Shown piece by piece: positions 6,382-7,310 of a DNA stretch of 7,310 bases. Numbering within the stretch: position 1 is the first letter of the stretch; each line of letters starts with the position of its first letter. The stretch lies in contig JAKAPY010000083.1 of the NCBI GenBank assembly GCA_021811925.1, positions 1 through 7,310 on the forward strand, written 5' to 3'. A program made the translations under genes and the position numbers. Under the pieces are notes generated by a model, which was not told where the DNA came from, made no database searches, and was given only the letters and a program-made list of their open reading frames with translations. Source of the stretch: Thermoplasmata archaeon. GTDB lineage: Archaea; Thermoplasmatota; Thermoplasmata; Sysuiplasmatales; Sysuiplasmataceae.

Positions 6382-6506
6382 TAGTCGAAGCGCGTTACGT
6401 TTAAAGACAGACCGGAGACGTGGAAGCAGACAAATATGCTGGGCACCGGATTGCCGTTGATGCATTAAGGGAACTTGAAGGTGAGGCGGCAAGAAGGAGG
6501 CCGTGA
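6378..6506 (+). pseudogene. Possible decayed small ORF after menC (doubtful)
   Basis: An ATG at 6378 overlaps the menC stop (ATGA) and opens a frame that reads 8 codons to a TAA at 6402-6404, then stays open through a helical, charged stretch (AGHRIAVDALRELEGEAARR) to TGA at 6504-6506. Read without the TAA it would be a protein of 42 residues. The downstream part could instead be a 28-residue ORF from the GTG at 6420. No family is recognised and no ribosome-binding site is clear. A TATA-like TTTAAAG at 6400-6406 lies inside, too close to the GTG to serve it. The remainder of the 6382-6611 gap has an A8 run at 6510-6517 and the operator-like region described next. Confidence 0.2.
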
Positions 6507-6543
6507 ATCAAAAAAAAGCAGGAAAGCAAAACACAGAAGTCAT

Positions 6544-6590
6544 TTCATCCGGTATGAAGTTACATATCCATATATGTAAATATATGATAT
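6544..6590 (+). promoter_or_regulatory. Inverted-repeat cluster over the arsenite transporter promoter (candidate operator)
   Basis: Three inverted repeats are packed into 43 bases (6544-6586). TTCAT/ATGAA arms lie at 6544-6548 and 6554-6558. TTACATAT/ATATGTAA, perfect 8-bp arms around CCAT, lies at 6560-6579. CATATAT/ATATATG, perfect 7-bp arms around GTAA, lies at 6569-6586 and overlaps the second. The last two cover the TATA-like element at 6578-6586 and the BRE position before it. Short AT-rich dyads over the core promoter are what ArsR/SmtB-type repressors bind, so arsenite-relieved repression is a reasonable inference. The repressor gene is not identified in the window. Confidence 0.55.
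6578..6586 (+). promoter_or_regulatory. Probable TATA box of the ACR3 gene
   Basis: AAATATATG is centred 30 bases before the ATG at 6612, in an AT-rich stretch that contrasts with the flanking DNA. Transcription would begin close to the start codon. Confidence 0.55.
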
Positions 6591-6611
6591 TCGTTGCCTC
6601 GAGCGAATGAG

Positions 6612-7310
6612 ATGAATTCAAGCTCTGCGCCTGCCGTTGGAAAGGATGGGGATGCTTCTATCGCCATACTTCATGATTTGTCATTACTTGACAAACTTCT
6701 TCCTGTCTGGATTATACTAGCCATGCTGGCAGGCGTCGCCTTAGGGTATGTTCTTCCTGAAACAGGAAGCGTCATAAATTCGCTGCAGGTGGATTCAGTA
6801 TCACTCCCTATAGCATTAGGGCTGATATGGATGATGTATCCGCCTCTTGCTTCCGTGAAGTACAGAGAACTGGGCAAAGTTAAGACGGCAGGCAAGATGC
6901 TTGGGCTGTCCACAATTCTTAACTGGCTTATCGGACCCTTCCTCATGTTTGCACTGGCTTTCCTCTTTCTACCCGACATGCCTGCATTCAGGGATGGCAT
7001 AATACTGGTGGGGCTTGCAAGATGCATAGCCATGGTCCTGGTCTGGAACATGCTGGCAGGCGGCGACAATGAATATGCTGCAATCATAGTCGCCATGAAC
7101 GCACTCTTCCAGATAGCATTCTATTCAATCTATGCATACCTGTTCATCAACCTTCTGCCGGAGTCTCTCGGCCTGTCAGGAAGCAATGCGGTTGCCATTC
7201 ATGTGAATCCGCTGACAATTGCCGTGAGCGTAGCTGTTTTTCTCGGTGTGCCGTTCGCCATGGGGCTGATCACGAGGCTCGTGCTTGCAAGGCGGAAGGG
7301 CGAAGAATGG
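6612..7310 (+). CDS. acr3: ACR3-family arsenite efflux transporter (cut by right edge)
   Basis: An uninterrupted frame of 233 codons runs from the ATG at 6612 to the window end. It encodes an integral membrane protein that exports As(III), and perhaps antimonite, using the proton gradient. Predicted membrane helices lie at about 31-48, 64-80, 97-121, 128-148, 157-183 and 202-226. The family signature GLARCIAMVLVWNMLAGGD (134-152) is followed by NEYAA; its Cys138 matches the essential fourth-helix cysteine of ACR3. PIALGLIWMMYPPLASVKY (66-84) is also characteristic. The first 27 residues are a polar cytoplasmic tail. An in-frame TTG at 6594 could extend the N-terminus, but the TATA spacing favours 6612. 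About a third of the usual 350-400 residues is missing beyond the window. The inverted repeats over its promoter suggest inducible expression. An arsenate reductase or ArsR gene may follow outside the window. Confidence 0.93.
   Translation, partial: MNSSSAPAVGKDGDASIAILHDLSLLDKLLPVWIILAMLAGVALGYVLPETGSVINSLQVDSVSLPIALGLIWMMYPPLASVKYRELGKVKTAGKMLGLSTILNWLIGPFLMFALAFLFLPDMPAFRDGIILVGLARCIAMVLVWNMLAGGDNEYAAIIVAMNALFQIAFYSIYAYLFINLLPESLGLSGSNAVAIHVNPLTIAVSVAVFLGVPFAMGLITRLVLARRKGEEW

Noticed and set aside
6510..6517. The A8 run as a minus-strand terminator
   Set aside because: No minus-strand gene ends here, and the run has no adjacent hairpin.
6671..7096. A 141-codon minus-strand frame at the right end
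   Set aside because: The plus strand carries an uninterrupted ACR3 frame with the family signature and membrane helices; the minus frame is its shadow.

Overview
The window looks archaeal, most likely from the Thermoplasmata (Thermoplasmatales or relatives); this is inferred, not proven. The signs are: start codons preceded about 25-30 bases upstream by A/T-rich TATA-like elements, as in leaderless archaeal transcripts; a folate-dependent Fhs, known in archaea from Thermoplasmata and haloarchaea; frequent AGG/AGA arginine and ATA isoleucine codons at moderate GC; and small, mostly single-gene transcription units. No rRNA, tRNA, CRISPR array, insertion sequence or phage gene is visible.

Left part (1-2307). 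At the left edge is the start of a minus-strand NfeD/ClpP-class membrane serine protease, read from a GTG at 352 and cut by the window edge just after its catalytic Ser. It diverges from a tandem winged-helix regulator (522-1211). The regulator converges, with a 4-base gap, on a membrane-anchored family 2 glycosyltransferase on the minus strand (1216-2307).

Middle part (2308-6381). A divergent spacer with a small perfect hairpin precedes three plus-strand metabolic genes. These are formate-tetrahydrofolate ligase (fhs, 2509-4182), the radical-SAM molybdenum cofactor enzyme MoaA (GTG start, 4248-5240) and an enolase-superfamily protein of the o-succinylbenzoate synthase/N-acylamino acid racemase group (5290-6381). 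They share a strand, but moaA and the menC-like gene each seem to have their own TATA-like element, so they need not form an operon. They could cooperate loosely: Fhs activates formate onto folate, MoaA makes the cofactor used by enzymes such as formate dehydrogenase, and MenC would serve menaquinone synthesis. This metabolic link is inference.

Right part (6382-7310). A 230-base gap holds a possible decayed small ORF and then an AT-rich cluster of inverted repeats. The repeats overlap the predicted TATA box of an ACR3-type arsenite efflux transporter (from 6612, cut by the right edge). The layout suggests a repressor-controlled arsenic-resistance promoter and is the most distinctive regulatory signal here. 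I see no convincingly new multi-gene system. The most notable points are the ACR3 operator, the divergent regulator/protease pair, the tandem-duplicated regulator and some substitutions in Fhs.
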